A stretch of 10,110 nt of DNA from Sulfurimonas autotrophica (GTDB lineage: Bacteria; Campylobacterota; Campylobacteria; Campylobacterales; Sulfurimonadaceae). The notes under the pieces were generated by a model, which had not been told where the DNA came from, did no database searches, and saw only the letters and a program-made list of their open reading frames with translations. The DNA lies in NCBI GenBank assembly GCA_015662405.1, contig DQUE01000119.1:1-10110 (forward strand), written 5' to 3'. Made by a program: the position numbers and the translations under genes. This document shows positions 1-6,475 of the stretch, in pieces; the first letter of the stretch is position 1; each line of letters opens with the position of its first letter.

Positions 1-2
1 AT

Positions 3-596
3 AACAAAAAACAGCTTGATTTTATAGATGAGGTGTTCCATATAAAGGAGGCACAGATAGTAAAACATCTCAAAACAGTCCAAGATAAAGAAGTGGAGCG
101 TTTTATGGAGGATGCAAGAATAGATAAAGAGCTCGTTTTAAAGGTTGGTGCACCTGTTTTGTTTACACGGAATGCATGGAACTATTTTAACGGAGAGCGT
201 GGTATTGTTGTCAATGTGGATGCTCGTTATGTCTATGTGCAAAAGAGTAATGGCAAAGTTATAAAACTTGAGCCAACAGCACAAAGTAAAGCCGTTTGGA
301 AAGAGAAGAGTGTTGGGGGTAAAAAAGAGATGGTTGAAGAGAATATTTTTACTGTCTATCAGTTTCCTATAAAACTTGCCTTTGCTATTACGATTCATAA
401 GTCACAGGGAATGAGTATAGAAGATGTAATAATAGAGACCAATGAGATATTTGCACCTTCACAATTTTATGTAGCACTTTCTCGTGCATCAAATCCTGCA
501 AGATTAACACTTATCGCACCAAGAAGACAGTGGTATGATCTTGCGTATGTAAACCCTAAAGCTTTGCGTTTTGTACAAAGGCAGAAAAATTGTTAA
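3..596 (+). CDS. PIF1/RecD-like DNA helicase, C-terminal part (5' end outside window)
   Basis: The reading frame is open to the left edge of the window, so this is the last 197 residues of a larger gene. The GTG at position 33 is only an internal valine codon. The visible part matches the C-terminal half of superfamily 1B helicases (PIF1/RecD-like). A segment GAPVLFTRNAWN with NGERGIVV fits the small SH3-like 2B domain. It is followed by the motif V-type sequence TIHKSQGMS and the motif VI-type sequence QFYVALSRAS, which contacts ATP through its arginine. Such enzymes unwind DNA 5'-3' in replication, repair or recombination. The Walker A and B motifs must lie upstream and cannot be checked here. 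The stop is TAA at 594-596. The helicase call is secure; whether it is PIF1-like or RecD2-like is not. Confidence 0.88.
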   Translation, partial: NKKQLDFIDEVFHIKEAQIVKHLKTVQDKEVERFMEDARIDKELVLKVGAPVLFTRNAWNYFNGERGIVVNVDARYVYVQKSNGKVIKLEPTAQSKAVWKEKSVGGKKEMVEENIFTVYQFPIKLAFAITIHKSQGMSIEDVIIETNEIFAPSQFYVALSRASNPARLTLIAPRRQWYDLAYVNPKALRFVQRQKNC

Positions 597-614
597 AAAA
601 AGTAGAGATATGGG

Positions 615-620
615 TATAAT
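615..620 (+). promoter_or_regulatory. Possible -10 box upstream of the lipoprotein gene
   Basis: A perfect TATAAT lies 77 nt before the TTG start, in the gap after the helicase stop. The best -35 candidate is TTGTTA at 590-595, with a long 19-nt spacer. Campylobacterota promoters often lack a conserved -35, so this is plausible but unproven. Confidence 0.4.
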
Positions 621-696
621 TCTTATTATGTTTAGTGGTATTTTGGTGAGTAGGAAATCTTAAATGAAAATATAAAAAAAATCAAAGGAAGTGAGA

Positions 697-837
697 TTGT
701 TTTATAAAAATTTATTATGGATAATAGTAGTAGTGGTTAGTAGTTTTAATGCATGTGCATCACATCAAGATGATGGTTATTATGATAGAGCAAACAAGGC
801 AAGCGAGAAAGCCTTAGAGAAGTTGGAGAAAGAGTAA
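697..837 (+). CDS. Small predicted lipoprotein (46 aa), TTG start
   Basis: This short gene is easily missed. A TTG at 697 sits about 7 nt after AAGGA (685-689), a better spacing than the in-frame GTG at 691, which almost touches the same site. The product begins with FYKN, then a hydrophobic stretch (LLWIIVVVV, residues 6-14), then SSFNAC with the cysteine at residue 20. That is a type II signal peptide with a slightly atypical lipobox. The mature part would be only 27 residues, charged and helical, ending in KALEKLEKE. It would be anchored to a membrane by its lipidated cysteine. No family is recognised and the function is unknown. The next gene starts 131 nt downstream. The signal peptide, SD and clean stop support a real gene, but its size leaves doubt. 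Confidence 0.6.
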   Translation: MFYKNLLWIIVVVVSSFNACASHQDDGYYDRANKASEKALEKLEKE

Positions 838-968
838 AATCTTTGCACTTTGTATTTGTCACTTTTATTTTCATCATGTTCTGTTGCATTTTGGTGAATA
901 AAAAGAGAATTTTAAGTTTTTCAGTAGGAAATAAAAGTTATCATTCGCAGAAGAAAAGGAAGACAAAA

Positions 969-2237
969 ATGGCAGATAAAAGTAGTACTATTACTATTGC
1001 AATAGACGATATTCCTGATAATGTTGTTCTTTATAGATATGAAGATAATGATTTTATATTTGTAGATATTAATAAAAATGTGCAAAAAACAGAGCATATT
1101 GCTAGAGATGAGCTTATAGGAAAAAAACTAACAGAGGCTTTTCCAAATGTAAAAGAGTTTGGACTGTTTGATATTCTCTTGAAAGTTTATAAAGATGGTA
1201 AACCAAGAGAGCTTGATAGAAGACTTTATAGAGATAATAGAATAAGTGGCTGGCGCCATAATAGCGTAAGAAAACTTGCAAGTGGTGACTTGGTAGTTTT
1301 TTATAAAGATGTGACGAATTTTAAAGAGCTTGAAGAAGAGGTAAATCAGCTAGATAAACAAACAGAACAAGAGCGAGAAAAAGTTGCATTACTTGCACAG
1401 GCTTTAGAACAAACTGATGATATGGTTTTGATTGCAGATGCAAATGGCATTATTGAGTATGTAAATGATGCTGTAACACTTATATCTGGATATACCAAAG
1501 AAGAGTTAATAGGAAATAAAACAAATATCTTCAAATCAGGAAAACATACAAAAGAGTTTTATGAAAAACTCTGGAAAACAATCTTATCAGGAAAAAACTA
1601 TCAAAGTGTAATTATAAATAAAACAAAGAATGATAAGCTTTATTATGCTGATTTGAAGATAACACCGCTATTTGATGAAAATAAAAAGCTTAAAAATTTT
1701 GTTGCTACTAGCATGGATATAACAAATCGTATTGAGATGCAAAAAAAGTTGCAAAAACTAGCTACTATTGATAGTTTGACGGGGATATATAACAGATATA
1801 AAATAGATGATGCTATAAACTTACAAATAGCACGCTCAAAACGCTATAAAGAGCCATTTTGTCTGATTATGCTGGATGTTGATCATTTTAAAAAAGTAAA
1901 TGATACATATGGGCATGATATAGGAGACAAAGTACTAAAAGCACTGAGTCGTTTAATTTCCAAACATATTCGCTGTACTGATATATTTGGCCGTTGGGGT
2001 GGCGAAGAGTTTGCAGTTATACTTGAAAATACAAAAAAAGAAGAGGCTATTGAAATTGCTGAAAAACTGAGAAAAATTGTTGAAGCATATAGTATTGAAA
2101 ATAGATACAAAATCACAATAAGCTTAGGCGTTGGAGAGTACAAAGAGGGTGAATCAAGAGAAGATTTGGTAAAAAAAGTGGACAAAGCTTTGTATAGAGC
2201 GAAAGAAAACGGAAGAAACCAAGTAAGTGTCACGTAA
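969..2237 (+). CDS. PAS-PAS-GGDEF diguanylate cyclase
   Basis: The protein makes cyclic di-GMP from two GTP. In 422-residue numbering there is a PAS-like domain at about 15-118, a charged coiled-coil linker at about 117-145 (KELEEEVNQLDKQTEQERE), a second PAS domain at about 143-255 (ending FVATSMDITNR), and a GGDEF domain at about 262-420. The active-site loop is GGEEF (344-348), preceded by RCTD (335-338) at the standard five-residue distance, so both the catalytic A-site and the product-inhibition I-site look intact. There is no EAL or HD-GYP domain. I chose ATG 969 because AGGA (957-960) lies 8 nt upstream. The frame stays open back to a TTG at 843, which would add 42 residues including a hydrophobic segment, but no good SD precedes it. 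With the shorter start the protein is cytoplasmic. The signal sensed is not visible. Confidence 0.93.
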   Translation: MADKSSTITIAIDDIPDNVVLYRYEDNDFIFVDINKNVQKTEHIARDELIGKKLTEAFPNVKEFGLFDILLKVYKDGKPRELDRRLYRDNRISGWRHNSVRKLASGDLVVFYKDVTNFKELEEEVNQLDKQTEQEREKVALLAQALEQTDDMVLIADANGIIEYVNDAVTLISGYTKEELIGNKTNIFKSGKHTKEFYEKLWKTILSGKNYQSVIINKTKNDKLYYADLKITPLFDENKKLKNFVATSMDITNRIEMQKKLQKLATIDSLTGIYNRYKIDDAINLQIARSKRYKEPFCLIMLDVDHFKKVNDTYGHDIGDKVLKALSRLISKHIRCTDIFGRWGGEEFAVILENTKKEEAIEIAEKLRKIVEAYSIENRYKITISLGVGEYKEGESREDLVKKVDKALYRAKENGRNQVSVT

Positions 2238-2245
2238 AAAATGAG

Positions 2246-2265
2246 GCAGAGAGTAGACTCTCTGC
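2246..2265. terminator. Bidirectional hairpin between the GGDEF gene and the peroxiredoxin gene
   Basis: GCAGAGAGT (2246-2254) and ACTCTCTGC (2257-2265) form a perfect inverted repeat between two convergent genes. Read on the minus strand, the stem is followed within a few bases by a run of six T, which fits an intrinsic terminator for the peroxiredoxin. On the plus strand there is only a weak T-tract. Confidence 0.7.
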
Positions 2266-2276
2266 TTAAGAAGCTA

Positions 2277-2873
2277 CTATAACTCTTTTTCGTGTTTAGC
2301 AAGATACTCAGCAACACCTTTAGCGTCTGGTTTCATAGCTTCGTCACCTTTTTGCCAACCAGCAGGACAAACTTCGCCATGCTCATCAGTAAACTGCTGT
2401 GCATCAATCATTCGTAACATCTCATCAACATTACGTCCAAGTGGAAGATCATTAATAACTGCATGACGAACAATACCTTTGTCATCAATTAAGAATGAAC
2501 CACGAAGTGCTACTGCATTGTTAAGAAGAACATCGTATGAACGAGAGATCTCTTTTGTCAAGTCTGCTACAAGTGGGAAGTTTATACGGCCAATTCCACC
2601 TTTTTCTACTGGAGTCTCTCTCCATGCAAAGTGAGAAAATTGACTATCAACAGAAACACCTATAACATTTACACCACGCTTTTGAAATTCATCATATCTG
2701 TGAGAAAATGCAATAATTTCTGATGGGCAAACAAAAGTAAAGTCTAGTGGATAAAAGAATACAACTGTACCTTTTTCGCCATAGTTTTCACTTAATTTAA
2801 AATCTTCAACGATTGAGCCATCAGCTAAAACTGCTGTAGCTGTAAAATCCGGAGCTGGGTTTGTTACTAACAT
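2277..2873 (-). CDS. Typical 2-Cys peroxiredoxin (AhpC/Prx1 family)
   Basis: This cytoplasmic thiol peroxidase reduces H2O2, organic hydroperoxides and peroxynitrite, and is recycled by thioredoxin or a similar reductant. The 198 residues carry the peroxidatic motif PLDFTFVCP with Cys49, Pro42 and Thr46. Arg124 lies in RGSF, and the resolving cysteine Cys169 is in HGEVCPAGW. The length and both cysteines are standard for the typical 2-Cys class, closest to the H. pylori TsaA/AhpC type. A GGIG motif (92-95) is present, but the C-terminal tail has Tyr-Leu where eukaryotic sensitive Prx proteins have Tyr-Phe. The ATG is preceded by AAGGA on the minus strand. The gene lies 77 nt downstream of the ars operon on the same strand, and no hairpin is evident between them. 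It may have its own promoter in that AT-rich gap or be partly co-transcribed. Confidence 0.95.
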   Translation of the reverse strand: MLVTNPAPDFTATAVLADGSIVEDFKLSENYGEKGTVVFFYPLDFTFVCPSEIIAFSHRYDEFQKRGVNVIGVSVDSQFSHFAWRETPVEKGGIGRINFPLVADLTKEISRSYDVLLNNAVALRGSFLIDDKGIVRHAVINDLPLGRNVDEMLRMIDAQQFTDEHGEVCPAGWQKGDEAMKPDAKGVAEYLAKHEKEL

Positions 2874-2950
2874 AATTATATGTCCTTGTGTTTAATTTTT
2901 ATAAAGCGATTTTATCTAAAATTTACTAATAAAAATCTATATTTTTTGAG

Positions 2951-3205
2951 TTAATTTATAACTTTTGATTTTGCAAGTGCTTCTTCTATCTCTTGAGTAC
3001 TGATATCTCCATCAAGCTTGAGAGAAACATCTCCATCTTTACCGCTTACAGACATATTTTTGATTTTACTTTTTGTGGCATCACTCATGCATTCACATTT
3101 ACCACTAGAACAGTTTTCTACCATAGAAACAATATTTTCTATTTTTACTTCACCTGTGAATGAAATTTTTACACCACTTGCTATTTTGTTTACTTCTTTA
3201 TTCAT
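2951..3205 (-). CDS. Small cysteine-motif protein coupled to arsC (84 aa, unknown family)
   Basis: I do not recognise the family. The 84-residue product has no signal peptide or membrane segment, so it is probably cytoplasmic. It contains a cluster CSSGKCEC (Cys32, Cys37, Cys39; CX4CXC). The segments around the cluster alternate plausible strands (VKISFTGEV; NMSVSGKDGDVSLKLDG) with helices (IENIVSMVE; STQEIEEALAKSK), suggesting a small alpha/beta fold. The ATG overlaps the last 8 nt of arsC, and a strong AAAGGAG-type SD lies inside the arsC end, so translation is coupled. Position as third gene of arsR-arsC, together with three closely spaced thiols, suggests arsenite or other metal(loid) binding, or a redox partner for ArsC. 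That is inference. Codon use and base composition match the neighbours. Confidence 0.8.
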   Translation of the reverse strand: MNKEVNKIASGVKISFTGEVKIENIVSMVENCSSGKCECMSDATKSKIKNMSVSGKDGDVSLKLDGDISTQEIEEALAKSKVIN

Positions 3206-3614
3206 TACATAACTCCTTTTTTATGATTGGTAATAACTCTTTTTCTATTAAATCAAGCGTTTTTTCATACTCCTGCTCTGCTTTTCCACTTGGATCTTCA
3301 AAGCCTACATGGATGCTCTTTAGAGCATTTGGAAAAACTGGGCAGCTCTCTTTTGCTGCGTCACACACAGTTACAACAAGATCAAAAGGCGTATCTAAAA
3401 CGCTTTGTATAACTTTTGAGTGATACTTATCGTTCCAGTATCCTTTTTTTTCTAAAAGGGCTTTTGCATGCGGATTGACCTCTCCACTTGCTTTGACCCC
3501 TGAACTTTGCACATGTACACAATCACCAAGTTTTGCATTAATAAGTGCTTCAGCCATAATGGAGCGACAGCTATTTCCCGTACAGAGAATTAACACCTCT
3601 TTTTTTTGATTCAT
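3198..3614 (-). CDS. arsC: Arsenate reductase, thioredoxin-coupled LMW-phosphatase type
   Basis: The enzyme reduces arsenate to arsenite in the cytoplasm. It belongs to the low-molecular-weight tyrosine phosphatase fold (pI258/B. subtilis type), not the glutaredoxin-type ArsC of E. coli. The phosphate-binding loop is CTGNSCR (Cys11 to Arg17, CX5R, with Cys16). The redox pair is Cys84 and Cys91 in VCDAAKESCPVFP, and the catalytic acid is Asp107 in EDPSG. These match the known Cys10/Cys82/Cys89 arrangement of the family with a small shift, so the full cysteine relay to thioredoxin is present. The length of 138 residues is normal. The ATG overlaps the arsR stop in an ATGA arrangement, with AAGGA upstream, and the 3' end overlaps the next small gene by 8 nt. 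All three are therefore one operon. Confidence 0.95.
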   Translation of the reverse strand: MNQKKEVLILCTGNSCRSIMAEALINAKLGDCVHVQSSGVKASGEVNPHAKALLEKKGYWNDKYHSKVIQSVLDTPFDLVVTVCDAAKESCPVFPNALKSIHVGFEDPSGKAEQEYEKTLDLIEKELLPIIKKELCNE

Positions 3615-3934
3615 ATTTTACAGGATCCTTTTTGTGATGATTTTTTTAAAATGGGCAGATCTATTGCTAAATGTCTTATCTCTTGTAGTGCTTCTGTGCG
3701 AAACCTATCAAGGGGAGAGCGAATGCGGTAGTGTGCCCAGACTCCTTTACGCTCAACGCTGACAAAACCAGCCTCTTTAAGTATTTTAAGATGCCTTGAG
3801 AGACGAGATTGTATCATATGCAGTGACTCTTGTAAATCGCAAACACAACACTCCCCATACTCATCCAAAAATCGTAGAATGAGTAGGCGGGTCTCATCAT
3901 TGAGTGCTGAAACTGTTTTTAAAAAGATTTCCAT
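3611..3934 (-). CDS. arsR: ArsR-family arsenite-responsive repressor
   Basis: This is a winged-helix repressor of the ArsR/SmtB family, 107 residues from the ATG at 3934. The metalloid-binding helix carries ECCVCDL (Cys29, Cys30, Cys32), matching the CVCDL signature of E. coli-type ArsR; Cys29 could supply the third thiol. The recognition helix is SRLSRHLKILKEAGFV (about residues 43-58), followed by the wing VERKGVWAHYRI. The frame continues upstream to an ATG at 3991, but that start is rejected: the operon promoter (-10 at 3963-3968, -35 at 3986-3991) lies inside the extension, so those codons would not be transcribed from it. The SD before 3934 is weak, and the 5' leader would be only about 20 nt. 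The gene probably represses both its own operon and the divergent arsB through the palindrome at 3987-4002. Confidence 0.93.
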   Translation of the reverse strand: MEIFLKTVSALNDETRLLILRFLDEYGECCVCDLQESLHMIQSRLSRHLKILKEAGFVSVERKGVWAHYRIRSPLDRFRTEALQEIRHLAIDLPILKKSSQKGSCKI

Positions 3935-3962
3935 AATACGCTCATTTTGATAATTTGGAATA

Positions 3963-3991
3963 ATTGTAGCAGAATAAAATATAAATATCAA
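3963..3991 (-). promoter_or_regulatory. Promoter of the arsR-arsC-orf84 operon
   Basis: Read on the minus strand: TTGATA (-35, 3986-3991), a 17-nt spacer, then TGCTACAAT, an extended -10 with TACAAT at 3963-3968. This is close to the sigma-70 consensus. The -35 overlaps one arm of the ArsR-like palindrome. Confidence 0.8.
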
Positions 3992-4002
3992 GATATATTG
4001 AT
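3987..4002. promoter_or_regulatory. Probable ArsR operator shared by divergent ars promoters
   Basis: ATCAA (3987-3991), six bases, then TTGAT (3998-4002): a compact dyad of the type bound by ArsR/SmtB dimers. Each arm, read outward, forms most of the -35 hexamer of one of the two divergent promoters. Another TTGAT half-site lies at 4011-4015. ArsR binding would block both -35 boxes at once. Confidence 0.72.
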
Positions 4003-4026
4003 TTATAGATTTGATTTGGCTATACT
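3998..4026 (+). promoter_or_regulatory. Promoter of arsB
   Basis: TTGATT (-35, 3998-4003), a 17-nt spacer and TATACT (-10, 4021-4026). Transcription would start near 4033, about 20 nt before the arsB ATG. The -35 overlaps the right arm of the operator. Confidence 0.78.
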
Positions 4027-4053
4027 TTTACAAAATTGATAAGGAATAAAAGT

Positions 4054-5316
4054 ATGGTTTTAGCATTTGGCTTATTTTTGGTGACATTGGTATTTATTAT
4101 TTGGCAGCCAAAGGGTTTACAAATTGGAACAACAGCAGTCATAGGGGCAATAGTTGCAGTTGTTTTAGGGGTAGTGAGCTTTAGTGATGTCATTACAGTA
4201 ATAGATATAGTCTGGGATGCAACGCTGGCATTTATTGGTATCATTATTCTCTCTATGATTTTGGATCAAATAGGTTTTTTTGAATACTCAGCAATTAAAA
4301 TGGCACGTTTGAGTGGTGGAAGTGGAAACAGAATGTTTATTTATATTTTGCTTCTTGGTGCTGTTGTGGCAGCATTTTTTGCAAATGACGGTGCTGCTTT
4401 GATTTTGACACCGATTTTACTTGCAAAAATGAAGTATCTTAAAATGAAACCACTGCCAATTTTTGCTTTTTTAATGGCAGGTGGTTTTATAGGCGATGCT
4501 GCATCAAATCCGCTTGTGATTTCCAATTTGACAAATATTGTTACAGTAGGGTATTTTGATATAGGATTTGTTGAATATGCAAAAAATATGTTTTTGCCGA
4601 ATCTGTTGAGTATTATTGCTTCTATTGTAGTCTTATGGATCTATTTTCGAAAAGATATTCCTTTGCATGTAGATGTAGATACACTGCCTGAAGCATCTTC
4701 TGTCATTAAAAATCAAACAATGTTTCAGATTGCATGGATTTTTTTAGCACTTTTGATGGTAGGCTATTTTATAGGAGATTACTTTCATTTACCTATTTCA
4801 CTCTTTGCACTTGGTGGTGCTTTGCTCTTCTTGGCAATTGCAAATCACTATAAGGCAGTGAAACCGATTATGACTATTAAGGCAGCACCTTGGCAGGTAG
4901 TATGGTTTAGTATCGGCTTGTACGTTGTAGTATATGGTCTCAAAAATGCAGGATTAACAGATAGTGTGGCTGAGTGGATTATCTATTTAAAAGAGCAGGG
5001 AGAAGTGGTTGCTGTTATCGGTACAGGATTTTTATCCGCAGTTATTAGTGCTGTTATGAACAATATGCCAACTATTATGATTATGGACATTGCTATAGAC
5101 AAAGTTGGATATATCGGTAATGAATCTCTTGTTTATGCAAATATATTAGGCGCAAACTTAGGACCAAAGATGACACCGATAGGCTCTTTGGCAACGCTTC
5201 TTTGGTTACATGTACTCGCACAAAAGGGTGTTAAAATTGGCTGGGGTGAGTATATGAAAGTTGGAGTTGTTATCACACCACCTGTGTTGTTTATTGCATT
5301 ATTGGGCTTGTTATAA
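4054..5316 (+). CDS. arsB: Arsenite efflux pump ArsB
   Basis: ArsB is an inner-membrane arsenite/proton antiporter of the ArsB/NhaD (ion transporter) superfamily. The 420 residues are almost entirely hydrophobic helices, consistent with the family's 12-helix topology. Diagnostic stretches resemble E. coli ArsB along the whole length: IWQPKGLQIG near the N-terminus, FFANDGAALILTPI, APWQVVWFSIGLYVVVYGL, MNNMPTIM and GPKMTPIGSLATLLWLHVL near the C-terminus. There is no Acr3-type signature. I start at ATG 4054 because AAGGA (4041-4045) lies 8 nt upstream; an in-frame TTG at 4036 would lie upstream of this SD. No arsA ATPase gene is adjacent, so export is presumably driven by the membrane potential alone. 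The gene is divergent from arsR-arsC and shares its operator. Confidence 0.96.
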   Translation: MVLAFGLFLVTLVFIIWQPKGLQIGTTAVIGAIVAVVLGVVSFSDVITVIDIVWDATLAFIGIIILSMILDQIGFFEYSAIKMARLSGGSGNRMFIYILLLGAVVAAFFANDGAALILTPILLAKMKYLKMKPLPIFAFLMAGGFIGDAASNPLVISNLTNIVTVGYFDIGFVEYAKNMFLPNLLSIIASIVVLWIYFRKDIPLHVDVDTLPEASSVIKNQTMFQIAWIFLALLMVGYFIGDYFHLPISLFALGGALLFLAIANHYKAVKPIMTIKAAPWQVVWFSIGLYVVVYGLKNAGLTDSVAEWIIYLKEQGEVVAVIGTGFLSAVISAVMNNMPTIMIMDIAIDKVGYIGNESLVYANILGANLGPKMTPIGSLATLLWLHVLAQKGVKIGWGEYMKVGVVITPPVLFIALLGLL

Positions 5317-5346
5317 TGTTTTATAATTGAAAGAAAATTCACAAGA

Positions 5347-5440
5347 ATGAAAATAGTATTTTTTGAGATGAAACTACAAGAGAAGAGCTTTTTTGAAAGT
5401 ACAATCTTTTTTGAAAATAAAGCATTACCATTAAAGTATA
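5347..5440 (+). pseudogene. Possible N-terminal remnant of a 2-hydroxyacid dehydrogenase
   Basis: An ATG at 5347 opens a frame beginning MKIVFFEMKLQEKSFFE, which looks like the first strand and helix of D-lactate/2-hydroxyacid dehydrogenases (compare MKLAVYSTKQYDKKYL in E. coli LdhA). The resemblance fades after about 30 residues. The frame then runs through a hairpin (5446-5464) and into the 3' end of the opposite-strand YfdX gene, stopping at 5509-5511. No clear SD precedes it. The likeliest reading is debris of a deleted gene, but chance similarity in a short AT-rich frame is possible. Confidence 0.3.
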
Positions 5441-5445
5441 AGAGC

Positions 5446-5464
5446 AGCCGATTGAGAATCGGCT
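5446..5464. terminator. Hairpin between convergent arsB and yfdX-like genes
   Basis: AGCCGATT (5446-5453), loop GAG, AATCGGCT (5457-5464): a perfect 8-bp stem. Neither side has a long uninterrupted T-run; moderately T-rich sequence follows on both strands. Its position between two gene ends fits a bidirectional terminator. Confidence 0.6.
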
Positions 5465-5475
5465 ACGATGGAGTA

Positions 5476-6390
5476 TTATTTTGCATCTTGTTTTTTGGTA
5501 GTGCTTTCTGACTCATGTTTAGATAAGAGTGATGCAAAATCTTTTTTGATTTTTTCATAAAGTTTTTCAACGATATTTTTCCCTCTGATCTCTTTTTGAA
5601 TATTTTTGATCTCTTTTTTCAGCGCTGCATACTCTGGTGCATGTTTTTTCGTATATCCAAGTAAAACAGCTTTTTCAAGCTCATCTTGTGCAGCATCTAA
5701 AAGTTTTAATGCTTTTGTTTTTTCTTTTTTATCAAGTTGAGATGCCTCAATAACCAAACTTTGTGCTGTAATAAGTGGTAATGGAATAACAACAAACTGT
5801 ACTACTACTCCATGTAAAGCAGTTACTAAAGTAGAAAAAGCTTCTTTCTCTTTTCCCTCGTTTAATTGTTTTAATGCATCTTTTGTTGCCAAAGGATACA
5901 CGCCCATTGGTAAATATTGTGTTGTAATAATCATATCATCTTTAAGCGGCATAAGAAGAGCTCTTGCTGCTTGTGTTTCATAATCATCGAGTAAATCTTG
6001 TGTAGTTTTAATAGTCTGCTTCACAAGTTTGGAATCACCTGTAAAATCGTGGACTTCAATTGAATTTGCTACAGGTACAAGTGCAAGTTTCGGATCATTT
6101 TTTATGGCTGTATCAAACAATTTTGATGCTTTTTGGAGTGCTTCTTTTGCCGTTTTTACATCTCTGTTTTGTAAAGCTTTAATTGCAACTACTGTTTGCT
6201 TCATACCCTCAACTACCTCTTTTGGAGATTTTTTGAGAGATTCTCTTACGCTTTTTGCCTCTTTGTTTACAACATTTTTGAGTCTTTTTATATCATTTTT
6301 TTGCGCTTCAAAGTTATTGTTTGCATAGAGTCCTGATGAACAAAGTAGTATTCCCGCTACTACTGTTGAAATTACTGTTCTTTTTTTCAT
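5476..6390 (-). CDS. YfdX-family periplasmic protein
   Basis: The 304-residue product begins with a standard Sec signal peptide, MKKRTVISTVVAGILLCSSGLYA, with likely cleavage after residue 23, so it should act in the periplasm. The rest is charged and helix-rich. The segment at about 145-245 fits the YfdX family: MPLKDDMIITTQYLPMGVYP, a helical hairpin with LNEGKEKEAFSTL, then PLPLITAQSLVIEASQL. YfdX proteins have been linked to acid and envelope stress in enterobacteria, but no biochemical activity is established that I can assign here. The C-terminal 60 residues are lysine-rich, with coiled-coil character. AAAGGA lies 6 nt before the ATG. The gene is isolated: it converges on arsB and its upstream region is a 297-nt gap. 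A link to arsenic resistance is not shown. Confidence 0.8.
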   Translation of the reverse strand: MKKRTVISTVVAGILLCSSGLYANNNFEAQKNDIKRLKNVVNKEAKSVRESLKKSPKEVVEGMKQTVVAIKALQNRDVKTAKEALQKASKLFDTAIKNDPKLALVPVANSIEVHDFTGDSKLVKQTIKTTQDLLDDYETQAARALLMPLKDDMIITTQYLPMGVYPLATKDALKQLNEGKEKEAFSTLVTALHGVVVQFVVIPLPLITAQSLVIEASQLDKKEKTKALKLLDAAQDELEKAVLLGYTKKHAPEYAALKKEIKNIQKEIRGKNIVEKLYEKIKKDFASLLSKHESESTTKKQDAK

Positions 6391-6475
6391 TCTTTATCCT
6401 TTATATATCAAGTTTGTTAAGTAAAATTATATAATATTATTGATAACAAATAGTAAATAGAATATTGAAAATTAT

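Noticed and set aside
640..932. Repeated 10-mer ATTTTGGTGA (640, 888) and 9-mer GTAGGAAAT (650, 924)
   Set aside because: The spacing between the two words differs at the two sites and the surrounding bases do not align, so chance is likely in AT-rich DNA.
1883..2317. 144-codon minus-strand frame across the GGDEF end
   Set aside because: Antisense to the GGDEF domain, overlaps the peroxiredoxin 3' end, serine/phenylalanine-rich shadow.
3935..3991. Longer ArsR start at ATG 3991
   Set aside because: The extension contains the -10 and -35 of the operon promoter, so it would not be transcribed from that promoter; the residues do not resemble ArsR.
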